From positions 1,488,001 to 1,552,000 of the forward strand of contig CAWJJM010000012.1 in assembly GCA_963843275.1 (NCBI GenBank): 64,000 nt of DNA, given 5' to 3'. The DNA is from CAWJJM01 sp963843275. GTDB taxonomy: Bacteria; Acidobacteriota; Thermoanaerobaculia; Multivoradales; JBCCEF01. Below the pieces are notes generated by a model. It saw nothing but the letters and a program-made list of their open reading frames with translations. It did not search any database and was not told the DNA's origin. This document shows, in pieces, positions 1-9,204 of the stretch; position 1 is the stretch's first letter; every line of letters begins with the position of its first letter. A program made the translations under genes and the position numbers.

Positions 1-47
1 CGGCGGCTGCTGGCGGCGCGGCCGCACGCCGGCGGCCGGGCCTCGGC

Positions 48-1073
48 TCAGTCCGGCGGGGTCGTGCCGGTCAGCTCCCGGTACATCGCCTCGACGTCCG
101 GCACCGCGAAGCCCTGGAAGGCGAAGTCGCGGTAGGCCTCGGGAAGGGTGAGACGCTCCTCGGCCTGCTCCAGGGTGAGGCCGGCGTCGATGGCGGCGCG
201 GACCCGATCGCGCAGGTCCACGAGGTAGCCGCGGAAGGCGCGCACGTCGGCGGCCGTGGCCGGCGGCCCGTGGCCGGCGACGAAGGTGGCGGTCGGATAC
301 CGCGCGAGGAGCGTGTCGAGGGTGGGGATCCAGTCGGCGACCGTCGCGTCGATCAGGTTGGGCAGGGCCCGGGTCCACACCAGGTCGCCGGTGAACAGGA
401 CGTCGGCGTCGGGGACGTAGGCGAGGATGTCGCCGCCGGTGTGCCCGGGCAGCGTCGACAGGCGGACCTCGCGGTCGCCGAGGTGGAGGTGGACCTCCCC
501 GGACCCGAACGTCACCGTCGGGTCGGTGAGCCGGATCGTGCGCAGCGCCGCGAGCCGCCGGATCCGCCGCTCGAGCGCGGCGCGCTCCTCGCTCTTCTCC
601 GCCGCGGTGGCGGCGAGCTTCGCCTCCGCCTCGGCGGCCTGCTCGGCGAGCTCCGCGGGCGGCGGCAGGAAGCGCCGGTTCTTCGTCGTCTGCCACTCCA
701 TCACCCGGTCGTGCGCGAAGACGGGGATGCCACGGTCCACGAACACCTGGTTGCCGCCGGTGTGGTCGAGGTGGTCGTGGGTGTCGACGGCGAAGCGGAT
801 CGGCTGCGGCGTCCGCGCCCCGATCGCCGCGATCAGCTCCTCGCACGCCGCCGGGGTGAAGAACGTGTCGACGACGGCGACGCCGTCGCTGCCGACGACG
901 AAGCCGGCGTTGCCGCCGGCGAGACCCCCGGACCGCGCCACCGCCGCCCAGACGCCGTCGGCGACCTGGACGAGGTCGAAGTCGTCCGGCGCCTCCGCGG
1001 CCTGGGCGCCGGCGCTTCCCACCACGGCGGCGAGGACCGCCGCGAGCACGACGAGGTTGCGAAGGGTGTGCAT
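48..1073 (-). CDS. Exported metallo-beta-lactamase-fold hydrolase
   Basis: A 341-residue protein with an N-terminal Sec signal peptide (hydrophobic core about residues 6-24, AQA cleavage site near 25), so it should act in the periplasm. The zinc-binding signature THDHLDH lies at residues 98-104, followed downstream by GHTGGD, FTGD and AGHGPP, which match the remaining metal-ligand blocks of the metallo-beta-lactamase superfamily. These residues support a two-metal hydrolase; substrate is unknown. The family includes lactamases, lactonases and the MBL proteins found with PQQ systems. The ATG at 1073 is chosen because the signal peptide begins there; the frame stays open further upstream but runs through threonine synthase. 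It starts 31 bases after the thrC stop, so co-transcription is likely. Confidence 0.85.
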   Translation of the reverse strand: MHTLRNLVVLAAVLAAVVGSAGAQAAEAPDDFDLVQVADGVWAAVARSGGLAGGNAGFVVGSDGVAVVDTFFTPAACEELIAAIGARTPQPIRFAVDTHDHLDHTGGNQVFVDRGIPVFAHDRVMEWQTTKNRRFLPPPAELAEQAAEAEAKLAATAAEKSEERAALERRIRRLAALRTIRLTDPTVTFGSGEVHLHLGDREVRLSTLPGHTGGDILAYVPDADVLFTGDLVWTRALPNLIDATVADWIPTLDTLLARYPTATFVAGHGPPATAADVRAFRGYLVDLRDRVRAAIDAGLTLEQAEERLTLPEAYRDFAFQGFAVPDVEAMYRELTGTTPPD

Positions 1074-1104
1074 GCGGGACCTCCTCTGGGTCGGGCCGGA
1101 CGCC

Positions 1105-2256
1105 CTACTCGTAGTTGCCGGGGTGGCCGGTCTGGAAGACGACGACGCGGTCGTCGGGGGCGAAGGCACCCTCGGCGGCGAGCTGGTCGACCGCCGCCAA
1201 CGCCGCGGCGCCCTCCGGCCCGACCAGCAGGCCCTCCCGTCGCGCCGCGCGGGCCGCCACCTCGGGCAGGCGCTCCTCGGCCACCGCCACGGCGCGCCCG
1301 TCGGTCTCGCGCAGCGCCCGCAGCACCAGGAAGTCGCCGATCGCCCGCGGCACCCGAAGCCCCCAGACGCGGGTGCGCGGCTCCGCCCACGGCGCGGCAC
1401 GCTCCTCCCCCGCGGCGAAGGCCCGCACCAGGGGAGCACAGCCCGCCATCTGCACCACCACGAAGCGGGGCCGCCGCCCCCGCACCAGACCCAGCCGCTC
1501 GAGCTCGGCGAAGGCCTTGTGCATCCCCACGATGCCGGTGCCGCCGCCGGTGGGATAGACGATCCATTCGGGAAGCTCCCAGCCGAGCTGCTCGGCCAGC
1601 TCGAGCCCCATGGTCTTCTTGCCCTCGACCCGGTACGGCTCCTTGAGCGTGGAGAGGTTCCAGTAGGCGGCGGCACCGCGCGACGCGGCGGCCAGGCGCC
1701 CGGCGGCCTCCACCAGGGTGGCGCCGCCGGTGAGCACCTCGGCCCCGTAGGCGCGGCAGCGCCGGGCGATCGCGGGCGGCGTGTCGTCGGGCAGGGCCAC
1801 CCGCGCCGGCAGGCCGGCGGCGGCGGCGTAGGCGGCCGTCGCCAGCGCCGCGTTGCCGGCGCTCGCCAGCTCGACGCCCGGCGCTCCCAGCTCGCGGGCC
1901 CGGTTGACCGCCAGCGACAGCCCGCGCGCCTTGAACGAACCGGTGGGGTTGCCGCCCTCCTCCTTCACCCACACCCGCACCCCGGAGGGGGCGCTGCGCC
2001 GCAGCGGCACCAGGGGCGTGCCGCCCTCGCCGAGGTCGACCCGGGCCTCCGGCTCGCGCAGCGGCAACAGCTCGCGGTAGCGCCACAGGGTCCACGGGCG
2101 CCCGGGGAGGTGCGCGGCGAGGCGCCGGCCGCGCTCGGGGTCGAGGTCGTACTCCACCAGCCAGGGGGCGCCGGCCGGCGACAGGAAGGCGGGCGCGTCG
2201 AGCGGCGCCGTCTCCCCGGTCGCCGAGCAGCTCAGCTCGCGCGCCCAGCGGATCAG
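1105..2256 (-). CDS. thrC: Threonine synthase (PLP-dependent)
   Basis: This enzyme converts O-phosphohomoserine to threonine with pyridoxal phosphate in the cytoplasm. The motif NPTGSFKARG contains the presumed PLP lysine near residue 109. The N-terminal segment (ELSC..TGETAPLD, then LVEYDLD) matches the short N-terminal region of class-II threonine synthases, although the usual zinc-ribbon-like cysteines are mostly missing. The predicted length of about 383 residues is normal. No ATG, GTG or TTG lies where the family homology begins; the best start is CTG at 2256, which overlaps the upstream stop as CTGA. A GTG at 2157 is possible but would remove conserved sequence. A related PLP lyase such as cysteate synthase cannot be excluded. 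Confidence 0.8.
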   Translation of the reverse strand: MIRWARELSCSATGETAPLDAPAFLSPAGAPWLVEYDLDPERGRRLAAHLPGRPWTLWRYRELLPLREPEARVDLGEGGTPLVPLRRSAPSGVRVWVKEEGGNPTGSFKARGLSLAVNRARELGAPGVELASAGNAALATAAYAAAAGLPARVALPDDTPPAIARRCRAYGAEVLTGGATLVEAAGRLAAASRGAAAYWNLSTLKEPYRVEGKKTMGLELAEQLGWELPEWIVYPTGGGTGIVGMHKAFAELERLGLVRGRRPRFVVVQMAGCAPLVRAFAAGEERAAPWAEPRTRVWGLRVPRAIGDFLVLRALRETDGRAVAVAEERLPEVAARAARREGLLVGPEGAAALAAVDQLAAEGAFAPDDRVVVFQTGHPGNYE

Positions 2257-2963
2257 CTCGCGTCCTCCGCCCGCTGGTTGAGCTTCTCGATCTGCGGCTG
2301 GTACTTCTCGACCAGGGCGATGTTGTGCGCCACCCCCGGCTCGAGGTCCTCGCCCTTGGCGCTCTCCTCCTGCTGCTTCTTGAAGTCGGCGATCTGCTGG
2401 CGCAGGTCGGCCTTCTCGCTCTCGTCGTCGGTGGCCGCGATCTGCGCCTCGAGCATCGAGAGGTACTGCTCGGTGAAGGCACCCGCCTGCTTCTTGACGT
2501 CGCGGCCCATCCGCGCCACCTGCGCCTCGAGCACCTTGCCGCGCACCCATTGGAACTCGGCCGGGTTGAAGCCCAGCTCCTGGGCCGCCCGCAGGTCGGC
2601 CGTGATCAGGTCGCCGGCGTCGCCCATCGCCTTGAGCGCGTCGAAGAAGCCGACCTTCTTGTCCTTCCCCTCGGCGTCCTTGGTCTTCTCCTCGAGGCGC
2701 TGGTTGGCGACCTGGCGGATCTTGGCGGCGCGCTCCTCGACCGCCAGGTACATCTTCATCTGCGCCTCGTCGAGCTCGCCGTCCGCCGGCGGCTCGTACT
2801 TCGCCTCGCCCGCCTGCTCGAGGACGTCGACCGTGCCGGTCTTGTCGAGGCGGTCGGCGATCTGCTTCTCGCTGTCGCCGCCGCCGCGGCGGCAGCCCGA
2901 CACGGGAAGGAGGACGACCAGACACGACGCCGCCAGACACCAGGAACGCAAAGAACCTCTCAT
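2253..2963 (-). CDS. Predicted lipoprotein, unknown function
   Basis: A 236-residue protein with a lipoprotein signal: basic start, hydrophobic stretch, then LLPVSGC, so lipidation at that cysteine and anchoring to a membrane are predicted. The mature part is highly charged and mostly helical, rich in Glu, Lys, Gln and Ala (for example around EKADLRQQIADFKKQQEE), suggesting coiled-coil. I recognise no family. The ATG at 2963 is preceded by AAGGAG at good spacing. It sits 34 bases after the GT4 gene and overlaps the thrC start. Its neighbours do not reveal a role; an envelope function is only inferred from the lipobox. Confidence 0.8.
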   Translation of the reverse strand: MRGSLRSWCLAASCLVVLLPVSGCRRGGGDSEKQIADRLDKTGTVDVLEQAGEAKYEPPADGELDEAQMKMYLAVEERAAKIRQVANQRLEEKTKDAEGKDKKVGFFDALKAMGDAGDLITADLRAAQELGFNPAEFQWVRGKVLEAQVARMGRDVKKQAGAFTEQYLSMLEAQIAATDDESEKADLRQQIADFKKQQEESAKGEDLEPGVAHNIALVEKYQPQIEKLNQRAEDAS

Positions 2964-2997
2964 CGGGAATCTCCTTTCCGGAACCGGCGGAACGCTA

Positions 2998-4252
2998 TCA
3001 CGCGGGCGCCGGCCCGAGCGCCGCCTGATAGGCCCGCCGGTACTGCCCGGCGACCGCGTCCCAGGTGAGCTCCTCGACCGCCCGGCGGCGCCCCGCGGCA
3101 CCCATCCGCCGGCGCGCCTCGGGGGCGGCGAGGAGCTCGAGCAACGCCGCCGCCAGCGGCCCGGGGTCGCCCTCCGGCACCAGCCGCCCCGTCTCCCCCT
3201 CGGCGACCGCCAGGGGGATGCCGGAGATGCCCGAGGCCACCACCGGCAGCCCGCTCGCCATCGCCTCGAGGATGACGTTGGGCAGCCCGTCGACGTTGCC
3301 CTTGCGGTCGTGGACCGCCGGCAGCACGAAGAGGTCGGCGGCGCGGAACAGGTCGGGCAGGCGCGTCGCGCAGCACCCCGCCCGGCAGGTGGACGCGCTC
3401 GCCGCCGGGCAGCGCCCCGGTCACCGCCCGCAAGCGCTCGAGGAGGTCGCCGGCCCCGGCCAGGACGAAGTGGGCGTCGGGCGCTCCGGCGAGCAGCCGC
3501 GGCAGCGCCGCCGCCAGCACGTGGTAGCCCTTCTTGGTCGCCATCCGGCCCACCGAGAGCACCAGCGGCGCCGCCGCCGGCACCCCGAGGCGGCGGCGCC
3601 ACTCCCCCGCCGCCGCGGCGGCGCCGGGTCCGGCCTCCGCCGCCGGCGCGAACAGGCCGGTGTCGACGCCGTAGGGGATCACCCAGGCCCGGCGGCGGTC
3701 GAAGCCCAGCGCGCACACCCGGTCGACCAGCTCGGGGGAGCAGCCGGTGACCAGCGCGGTGCGCCCGAGCGCCCAGCGCACCGCCGGACGCACCAGCGCC
3801 TTCTCGGCCAGGAAGACGTCGCTGCCGTGCAGACCCGCCGCCACCGCCGGAGCCCCCTCGCCGCGCGGCAGCGCCGCCGCCACGACCCCGTTGGGGACGA
3901 TCCAGTGGCCGTGCACCAGGTCGGCCGGCCGCCGGGCCAGCGCCGCGACCAGGGCCCGCCGCGCCGCCGGCGCGTACAGCGGCGTCACCGCGGCGGCGCC
4001 ACCGCGCACCGTCTCGTCGGCCTCCAGGCTGCGGCTGTAGCCGAGCACCTCCCAGCGCTCCGGCGCGTAGCGGAAGGTGGCCACCTCCACCCCGTCGTCG
4101 TCCCAGGCGGCGGCGACGCCGGGCGCGTGCGGCGCGAGCACCCGCACCCGGTCGCCGCGGCGCACCAGCGCCCGGGCCAGGTCGCGGATGAAGGGACCGG
4201 CGGTGTCGCCCGCGAAGCGGGGGTAGGTCTGGGTGAGGAAGACGACGTCCAC
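2998..4252 (-). CDS. GT4-family glycosyltransferase, interrupted by one frameshift
   Basis: The product is a GT-B fold (family 4) glycosyltransferase that would transfer a nucleotide-activated sugar, probably to a surface glycan or lipid-linked acceptor. The N-terminal half (from ATG 4252) shows the acceptor-side start TQTYPRFAGDTAG, then VIPYGVDTGLF and VLSVGRMATKKGYH, typical of GT4 enzymes. The C-terminal half, including GLPNVILEAMASGLPVVAS (the conserved nucleotide-sugar EX7E region), is read in another frame ending at 2998. The switch falls near 3360-3372, where a single-base indel restores one protein of about 418 residues. A sequencing error is more likely than true inactivation because both halves are well conserved. 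It starts 27 bases after the GT2 gene. Confidence 0.8.
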
Positions 4253-4279
4253 GGAGGCCGCCGGGCGCGGCGCCTGGAG

Positions 4280-5278
4280 CTACTCCAGGTGCTCCTTGAC
4301 CGAGTAGCTGTCGTCGCTGCGGAAGTTCTTGAAGGTGATCATCTCGCCGATCAGGCCGGTGGTGAGGACCTGGAAGCCGAGCAGCATCAGCAGCACGCCG
4401 AGCAGCAGAAGCGGCCGGTTCGACAGGTACTCGCCGCCCAGCCAGAGGACGAAGAGATAGACGTTGATGGCGAAGCCGGCGGCCAGGAAGGCCAGCCCCG
4501 CGGCGCCGAACAGGTGCAGCGGCCGGCGCGTGTACTTGGTGATGAACAGCACCGTGATGAGGTCGAGCAGGCCCTTGTAGAAGCGGTCCCAGCCGTACTT
4601 CGACCGGCCGTGCAGCCGCGGGTGGTGGCGCACCTCGATCTCGCCCACCGCGAAGCCCCGCCGGCTGGCCAGCACCGGGATGTAGCGGTGCAGCTCGCCG
4701 TAGACGGCGATCTGGTCGAGCACCTCGCGGCGATAGGCCTTGAAGCCGCAGTTGAAGTCGTGCAGGTCGACGCGGGCGAGGTGGCGCGTCACCCAGTTGA
4801 ACAGCCGCGACGGCAGGCGCTTCGACGCCGGGTCGCGGCGCCGCCGCTTCCAGCCCGACACCAGGTCGAGGTCGCCCTCGTCGAGCCGGGCCAGGAAGCG
4901 CGGGATCTCCTCCGGGTCGTCCTGCAGGTCGCCGTCCATGGTGACCACGATCGGCGCCGTCGAGTGGTCGAGGCCGGCGCACAGCGCCGCGGCCTTGCCG
5001 AAGTTGCGCCGCAGCCGGACCAGCTTGACCCGCGGATCGGCGCCGTGGGCGGCGCGCACGGCGGCCGCGGTGCCGTCGCCCGAGCCGTCGTCGATGAAGA
5101 GGAGCTCGAAGCTGCGGCCGAGGCCGTCGAGGACCGCCGCCACCCGCTGCGCCAGCTCGGCGACCGTGTCGACCTCGTTGAAGACCGGCACCAGCACCGC
5201 GATGGCGGGCGGCGCGGCGCCGGCCGCCGGCCCGGCTGCGGCGCCGCCGGCCGGGGCGACGGGGAGCGGGGCGCTCAT
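4280..5278 (-). CDS. GT2-family membrane glycosyltransferase (DPM1/GtrB-like)
   Basis: A 332-residue protein that by family would transfer a sugar from a nucleotide donor to a polyprenyl phosphate at the inner membrane. The catalytic GT-A domain has LVPVFNEVDTV near the start, the nucleotide-binding IDDGSGDGT, and the DxD-containing MDGDLQDDPEEIP. It ends in two hydrophobic segments (about residues 248-275 and 284-312), as in GtrB and ArnC-type enzymes. Its ATG overlaps the stop of the upstream FAD enzyme (ATGA), so the two are translationally coupled. The cluster with a GT4 enzyme and a UDP-sugar-mutase-like flavoprotein suggests envelope polysaccharide or glycolipid assembly. The sugar is not predictable. 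Confidence 0.88.
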   Translation of the reverse strand: MSAPLPVAPAGGAAAGPAAGAAPPAIAVLVPVFNEVDTVAELAQRVAAVLDGLGRSFELLFIDDGSGDGTAAAVRAAHGADPRVKLVRLRRNFGKAAALCAGLDHSTAPIVVTMDGDLQDDPEEIPRFLARLDEGDLDLVSGWKRRRRDPASKRLPSRLFNWVTRHLARVDLHDFNCGFKAYRREVLDQIAVYGELHRYIPVLASRRGFAVGEIEVRHHPRLHGRSKYGWDRFYKGLLDLITVLFITKYTRRPLHLFGAAGLAFLAAGFAINVYLFVLWLGGEYLSNRPLLLLGVLLMLLGFQVLTTGLIGEMITFKNFRSDDSYSVKEHLE

Positions 5279-6639
5279 CCCGTGCCCCCCCCGCCCGAGC
5301 CAGCCCGGGCGCCGCGGGCGCTGCGGCTGGCCAGGATCTCCTCGGCGGCGCTGCGGCCGCTGCGCATCGAGTGGTCCATGTTGAAGTACTGCCACTCGCC
5401 GAAGCGCCCCGCCGTCCAGATGCCGTGCGCGCGCAGGTAGTCCCGGATGACGGCGACGTTCCGCGGGTGCTCGAGATCGTAGATCACGTAGGCCGGGTGG
5501 ATCTCCTCGCAGTGGACCAGCTCGAGGCGGTCGTCCGGGCGCAGGATCTTCGCCGCCCGCAGCGCCTCGATCGTCCGCTCGACGGCGGTGTCGCGGTCCA
5601 GCGGGCGCTCGGCCGAGAAGGCCACCTCGGTGGAGATCGAGCTCTTGCCGGGGGGCGCGGTGTCGGGGCTGAAGTTGGCGGGGAACGACAGCCGGTGGAA
5701 CGGGAACGCGTCCTCGTAGAAGTACACCCAGTGTTTGTCCGAGATGGCCGGCCGGTCCACCCCGAGGTTGACGCAGTAGATCCCCTGGTAGCGCAGCCCG
5801 GCGCAGGCGCGCTCGACCTCCGGCGGCAGGTTCGGGACCATCCGCGGCAGGAAGGGCAGCGGCAGGGTGTAGACCAGGTGCTCGAAGGGCACCACCTCGC
5901 CGTCCGCGAACACCACCCGGCGCTCGGGGAGCTCGAGGCGCACCGCGGTGCGGCCGAGGTGCACCGCCCCGACCCGCTCGCCCAGGGCCCGCGGCAGCGG
6001 CTCGATGCCGCCGCGCTTCGGGTACCAGAACTTCGACGTCGCCCCGACCAGCTCGACGTCGTCGGTCAGGGCGCCGCGCACGATGCGCTCGACCTGCGGC
6101 GTCGGCACCCGGCGGCCGATCCACGAGAAGTCCATCGTCGCCGGGTCGACCGTCCAGATCTTCCGCGCGTACGGGATCATCAGGTGCCGGGCGATCCCCT
6201 CGCCGAAGAAGCCGCGCATCCACTCGTCGTAGTTGGCCGGGTGGAACTCGCCGCGCGCCTGCGCCTCGACGGCCCGCACCAGCCCCACCAGGCACTCCTC
6301 GACCACCGGCACCGGCAGCCCGTACAGGTGCGCCTGGAACGGGAACCGGGTGTAGAGGTCGTGCGCCAGGTGGTAGATGTAGGCCTTGCGGTCCTGGGCG
6401 TGGAAGTTGTCGCCCAGCAGGTCGCGGATCAGCGCCTCCATCTCCGGGTCGATGGTGAACAGGATGTGCGGCCCGTAGTCGAACAGGTAGCCGTCGCGCT
6501 CGATCGAGCGCGCCAGGCCGCCGACGCGCGCCTCGCGCTCGAAGACCTCCCAGCCGTCCTCGCCCGCCTGCCGGAAGGTCCAGGCCGCGGTCAGCCCCGC
6601 CAGCCCGCCCCCCAGGATCACGTCCCGTCGCTCGCCCAT
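5275..6639 (-). CDS. FAD-dependent amine-oxidase/UDP-galactopyranose-mutase-like protein
   Basis: A 454-residue flavoprotein. The N-terminus carries the dinucleotide-binding signature VILGGGLAGLTAAWT followed by an acidic residue at the end of the second strand (WEVFEREARVGG), and the sequence GYLFDYGPHILF resembles the substrate-side motif of protoporphyrinogen oxidase/UDP-galactopyranose mutase relatives. The C-terminal FAD block is seen around GRFGEWQYFNMDHSMRSG. Homologues in polysaccharide clusters are annotated as NAD(P)-binding or amine oxidase-like proteins of uncertain reaction. As first gene of the glycosyltransferase operon it may prepare a sugar donor. A role as true protoporphyrinogen oxidase is less likely given the neighbours. 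Confidence 0.8.
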   Translation of the reverse strand: MGERRDVILGGGLAGLTAAWTFRQAGEDGWEVFEREARVGGLARSIERDGYLFDYGPHILFTIDPEMEALIRDLLGDNFHAQDRKAYIYHLAHDLYTRFPFQAHLYGLPVPVVEECLVGLVRAVEAQARGEFHPANYDEWMRGFFGEGIARHLMIPYARKIWTVDPATMDFSWIGRRVPTPQVERIVRGALTDDVELVGATSKFWYPKRGGIEPLPRALGERVGAVHLGRTAVRLELPERRVVFADGEVVPFEHLVYTLPLPFLPRMVPNLPPEVERACAGLRYQGIYCVNLGVDRPAISDKHWVYFYEDAFPFHRLSFPANFSPDTAPPGKSSISTEVAFSAERPLDRDTAVERTIEALRAAKILRPDDRLELVHCEEIHPAYVIYDLEHPRNVAVIRDYLRAHGIWTAGRFGEWQYFNMDHSMRSGRSAAEEILASRSARGARAGSGGGGTG

Positions 6640-6744
6640 GAAGCCCCGCAGAAGAAGAAGGAGAAGACGCGCCGGAGCCCCGCCCCGGCGGGCGCCATTC
6701 TCCCCGATCCTCCGGCAAAACCCAAACCCCTCGGAAAAAGGCGA

Positions 6745-6830
6745 AACACGGCGACAGGCACCTCTCTCCGCCGGCCGGCGCCCGGCGCCTCACCCACCCC
6801 GGAGAAAAGAGAGGTGCGTGTCACCGTTTT
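6745..6830. repeat. Inverted-repeat pair, REP-like
   Basis: Two 23-base arms, 6745-6767 and 6808-6830, are inverted copies with 20 of 23 positions matching, separated by 40 bases. Each arm contains a GRCAGGCACCTCTCT-like core (GTGACACGCACC in the inverted copy). It lies between the BTAD regulator stop (6856) and the FAD enzyme start (6639), the only sizeable non-coding gap in this part. The rest of 6640-6855 shows no gene. The arms resemble repetitive extragenic palindromes mobilised by REP-associated transposases; only one copy is visible here, so this is tentative, and a transcription terminator is an alternative. Confidence 0.5.
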
Positions 6831-6855
6831 CCGTCACCCTCCCCCTTCCCGACGG

Positions 6856-9204
6856 TCAGGACATCAGCCGATGGTAGGTCTCGGTGGTCCCGGGCAGGGG
6901 CTCGACGCCGAGCTCGTCGGCCAGCAGCGACACCAGGCGCTGGTACTGGCGGCGCACGTGGTCGCGCCGGCCCTGGCGCGCGTAGAGGCGCATCAGGGCG
7001 AGGTGCACCGGCTCCTGCAGCGGGTCGGCGAGCAGGGCGGCGCGGAAGGCGTCCTGGGCCTCGGTCAGCTCGCCGAGCCGCTCGTCGACCTCGCCGAGAC
7101 TGCGCAGCAGGTCCAGGTAGGCGCGGGAGAGGGCGTCGCGCTTCTCGACCACCCACGGCGCGTCCCACCCCTCGAGCAGGGGGCCACCGTAGAGCGCCCA
7201 GCCGCTGCGCCACAGCTCGGCCGCCTGCTCGGGCTGGCCCTCGCGCAGGCGCCGGTGACCCTCCTCGACCCGGCGCACCATCTCGACGGCGTCGACGTTC
7301 CAGGTCAGCCGGGGGTTGAGGCGGTAGACGCCGCGCCGCAGCAGCACGGTCGACCCGTCGCGGCCGCTCGGCGCGCCGAGGCTGCGCCGCAGGTAGCTCA
7401 GGGTGGGGTGGAGGTTCTTCTCCACGGTCGCCTCGTCGGCGTCCGGCCACACCGCCTCGACCAGCTCGGCGCGGCTGGCGGTGAACCCCGGGGCGGTGGC
7501 CAGGAAGCCCAGCACCTCGAGCGAGCGCCGCAGCGGGAAGCGCAGCTCGGTCGAGCGACCGTCGAGCCGGCGCAGGCGCACCGCGGGCTTGCCGAGCAGG
7601 GCCACGGTGTAGCCGGGAGCCGCGCCGCCCAGCGCCGGCGCCGGCAGGCCGGCCAACCAGCTGCGCCACGCCGGCGGCAGGTCGCGGCGCCGCGACAACA
7701 CCGCGTCGAGACCGGGACGGCGCCGTAACAGCGCGAGCAGGCCGTGCTCGAAGAGCGATTCGGCGGCGCTGCGCTGCGGGCGGGCGACGGAGCCGTCGCG
7801 CAGCGGGCGGGCCGCCGCCTCGACCCGTTCGAGGGCCGGCACCAGCAGGGCGGCGACCGCCGCGTCGTCGGACTCCGGCGCCTCGCCGTCGCCCTCCGGA
7901 CCGGCGGCCGGGTCCGGCTCGTCCTCGAGCTCGTGCAGCACCGCGAGCGGACGCAGCGCCGGCGGCAGCGCGCGCCACGGCTCGAGGCCCTCCGGCCCTG
8001 CCGGGGGCTCCTCACCCAGCAGCTCCGCGGCCACCCGCGCCGTCGCCGCCACCGCCTCGGCGTCACCGGCCGCGGCGGTCGGCAGGGCCTCGGGGCGCCG
8101 CCACAGCAGGGCCTCGGTCAGGCCCCGCGCCAGCGCCATGCCGGCCGGCTCGCCGGGGCGCGCCGGGTTCTCCTCGAACAGCCGCGCCAGCAGGCCGAGC
8201 GGCGCCGCCGCCAGCAGCCGCGGCCACTCGACGTCGAAGAGACGCTCGAGGTCGGCCGGCCGGCGCGCCTCGAGGAGCTGCTCCAACGCGCTGACCGGCC
8301 GGTCGTGGGCCAGCTCCACCCGGGCCAGCCGCGCCGCCACCCGCTGCCGGCGCTGCCGCGACCAGCGGCCGCGCCGGTCGCGCGCCAGGAACCAGTGGAG
8401 CAGGTTGGGCAGGCGCAGCGAGCCGGAGCGCTCCACCGCCAGGCCCCAGACCTCGACCAGGCGGCGCCTCAGGGTCTCCTCCTCCGGCGACAACAGCCCC
8501 GCCCACAGCTCGCTCTCCAGCGTCCGCCCCGCCGACAGGGTCACCGCCAGCTCGCGCTCGTCCGGCGCCAGCATGGGGAGCACCTCGTGGCGCAGGAAGG
8601 AGATCACGGCCGGCAGCTCGACCAGCGCCGACGGATCGACCGAGCCGCCGGCCTCGGCCGCCGCCTCCGCCGCGAGCCGCAGGGGGCGGTACCAGCCGTC
8701 GGTCACCCGGCGCAGCCGCTCGACCAGGTCGTCGGCCGGCGCCGCGCCGGTGACGTCGAGCCACAGCCGGCCGACCTCCTCCTCGCCGAGGAGGAGCTCG
8801 GTCGGCAGCACGTAGGAGCAGGCGAGCGGCCCGGGCGGGCGCTTCTCGGGCGCCGCGAAGACCAGCCGGCGGCCCGGCGTCAGGCGGCGGGCGATGGCGC
8901 CGGCGCCCTCCGGCGAGGCCGCCGGCAGCGACGGCACGGCGGGAAGCACCAGCCAGCGCGCCCCGCCGGCGAAGGCGGCGTCGACCGCGCGGCCCAGCGC
9001 CGCCTCGTCGGCGAGGGCGTCGAGCGACAGCGGCTGGCCGAACCGCGCGTCCTCGGTGAGGGCGTCGAGCACCGCCTGCTGGCCGGCGCCGGGCCACGCC
9101 CAGAGCTGCACCAGCGGGCCGTCGAGCGCCAGCACCCGCTGCACCAGCCGGTCGAGGTGGGGCGGGCGGACGGCGTGGGGGGCCGGCCCGGTGACGCGCT
9201 TCAC
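6856..9204 (-). CDS. Large BTAD-family transcriptional regulator with C-terminal DNA-binding module
   Basis: A 782-residue protein. The last ~250 residues form an OmpR-like winged helix (around LRFPLRRSLEVLGFLATAPG and AELVEAVWPDADEATVEKNL) followed by a bacterial transcriptional activation domain of TPR-like helices ending ADELGVEPLPGTTETYHRL, as in AfsR/SARP proteins. The N-terminal part looks like a STAND-type ATPase, but the P-loop position reads WPGAGQQAV, without the Lys-Thr/Ser of Walker A, so nucleotide binding may be lost. The effector module is at the C-terminus, the reverse of AfsR. The GTG start at 9204 overlaps the UDG stop (GTGA). Targets are unknown. Confidence 0.8.
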   Translation of the reverse strand: MKRVTGPAPHAVRPPHLDRLVQRVLALDGPLVQLWAWPGAGQQAVLDALTEDARFGQPLSLDALADEAALGRAVDAAFAGGARWLVLPAVPSLPAASPEGAGAIARRLTPGRRLVFAAPEKRPPGPLACSYVLPTELLLGEEEVGRLWLDVTGAAPADDLVERLRRVTDGWYRPLRLAAEAAAEAGGSVDPSALVELPAVISFLRHEVLPMLAPDERELAVTLSAGRTLESELWAGLLSPEEETLRRRLVEVWGLAVERSGSLRLPNLLHWFLARDRRGRWSRQRRQRVAARLARVELAHDRPVSALEQLLEARRPADLERLFDVEWPRLLAAAPLGLLARLFEENPARPGEPAGMALARGLTEALLWRRPEALPTAAAGDAEAVAATARVAAELLGEEPPAGPEGLEPWRALPPALRPLAVLHELEDEPDPAAGPEGDGEAPESDDAAVAALLVPALERVEAAARPLRDGSVARPQRSAAESLFEHGLLALLRRRPGLDAVLSRRRDLPPAWRSWLAGLPAPALGGAAPGYTVALLGKPAVRLRRLDGRSTELRFPLRRSLEVLGFLATAPGFTASRAELVEAVWPDADEATVEKNLHPTLSYLRRSLGAPSGRDGSTVLLRRGVYRLNPRLTWNVDAVEMVRRVEEGHRRLREGQPEQAAELWRSGWALYGGPLLEGWDAPWVVEKRDALSRAYLDLLRSLGEVDERLGELTEAQDAFRAALLADPLQEPVHLALMRLYARQGRRDHVRRQYQRLVSLLADELGVEPLPGTTETYHRLMS

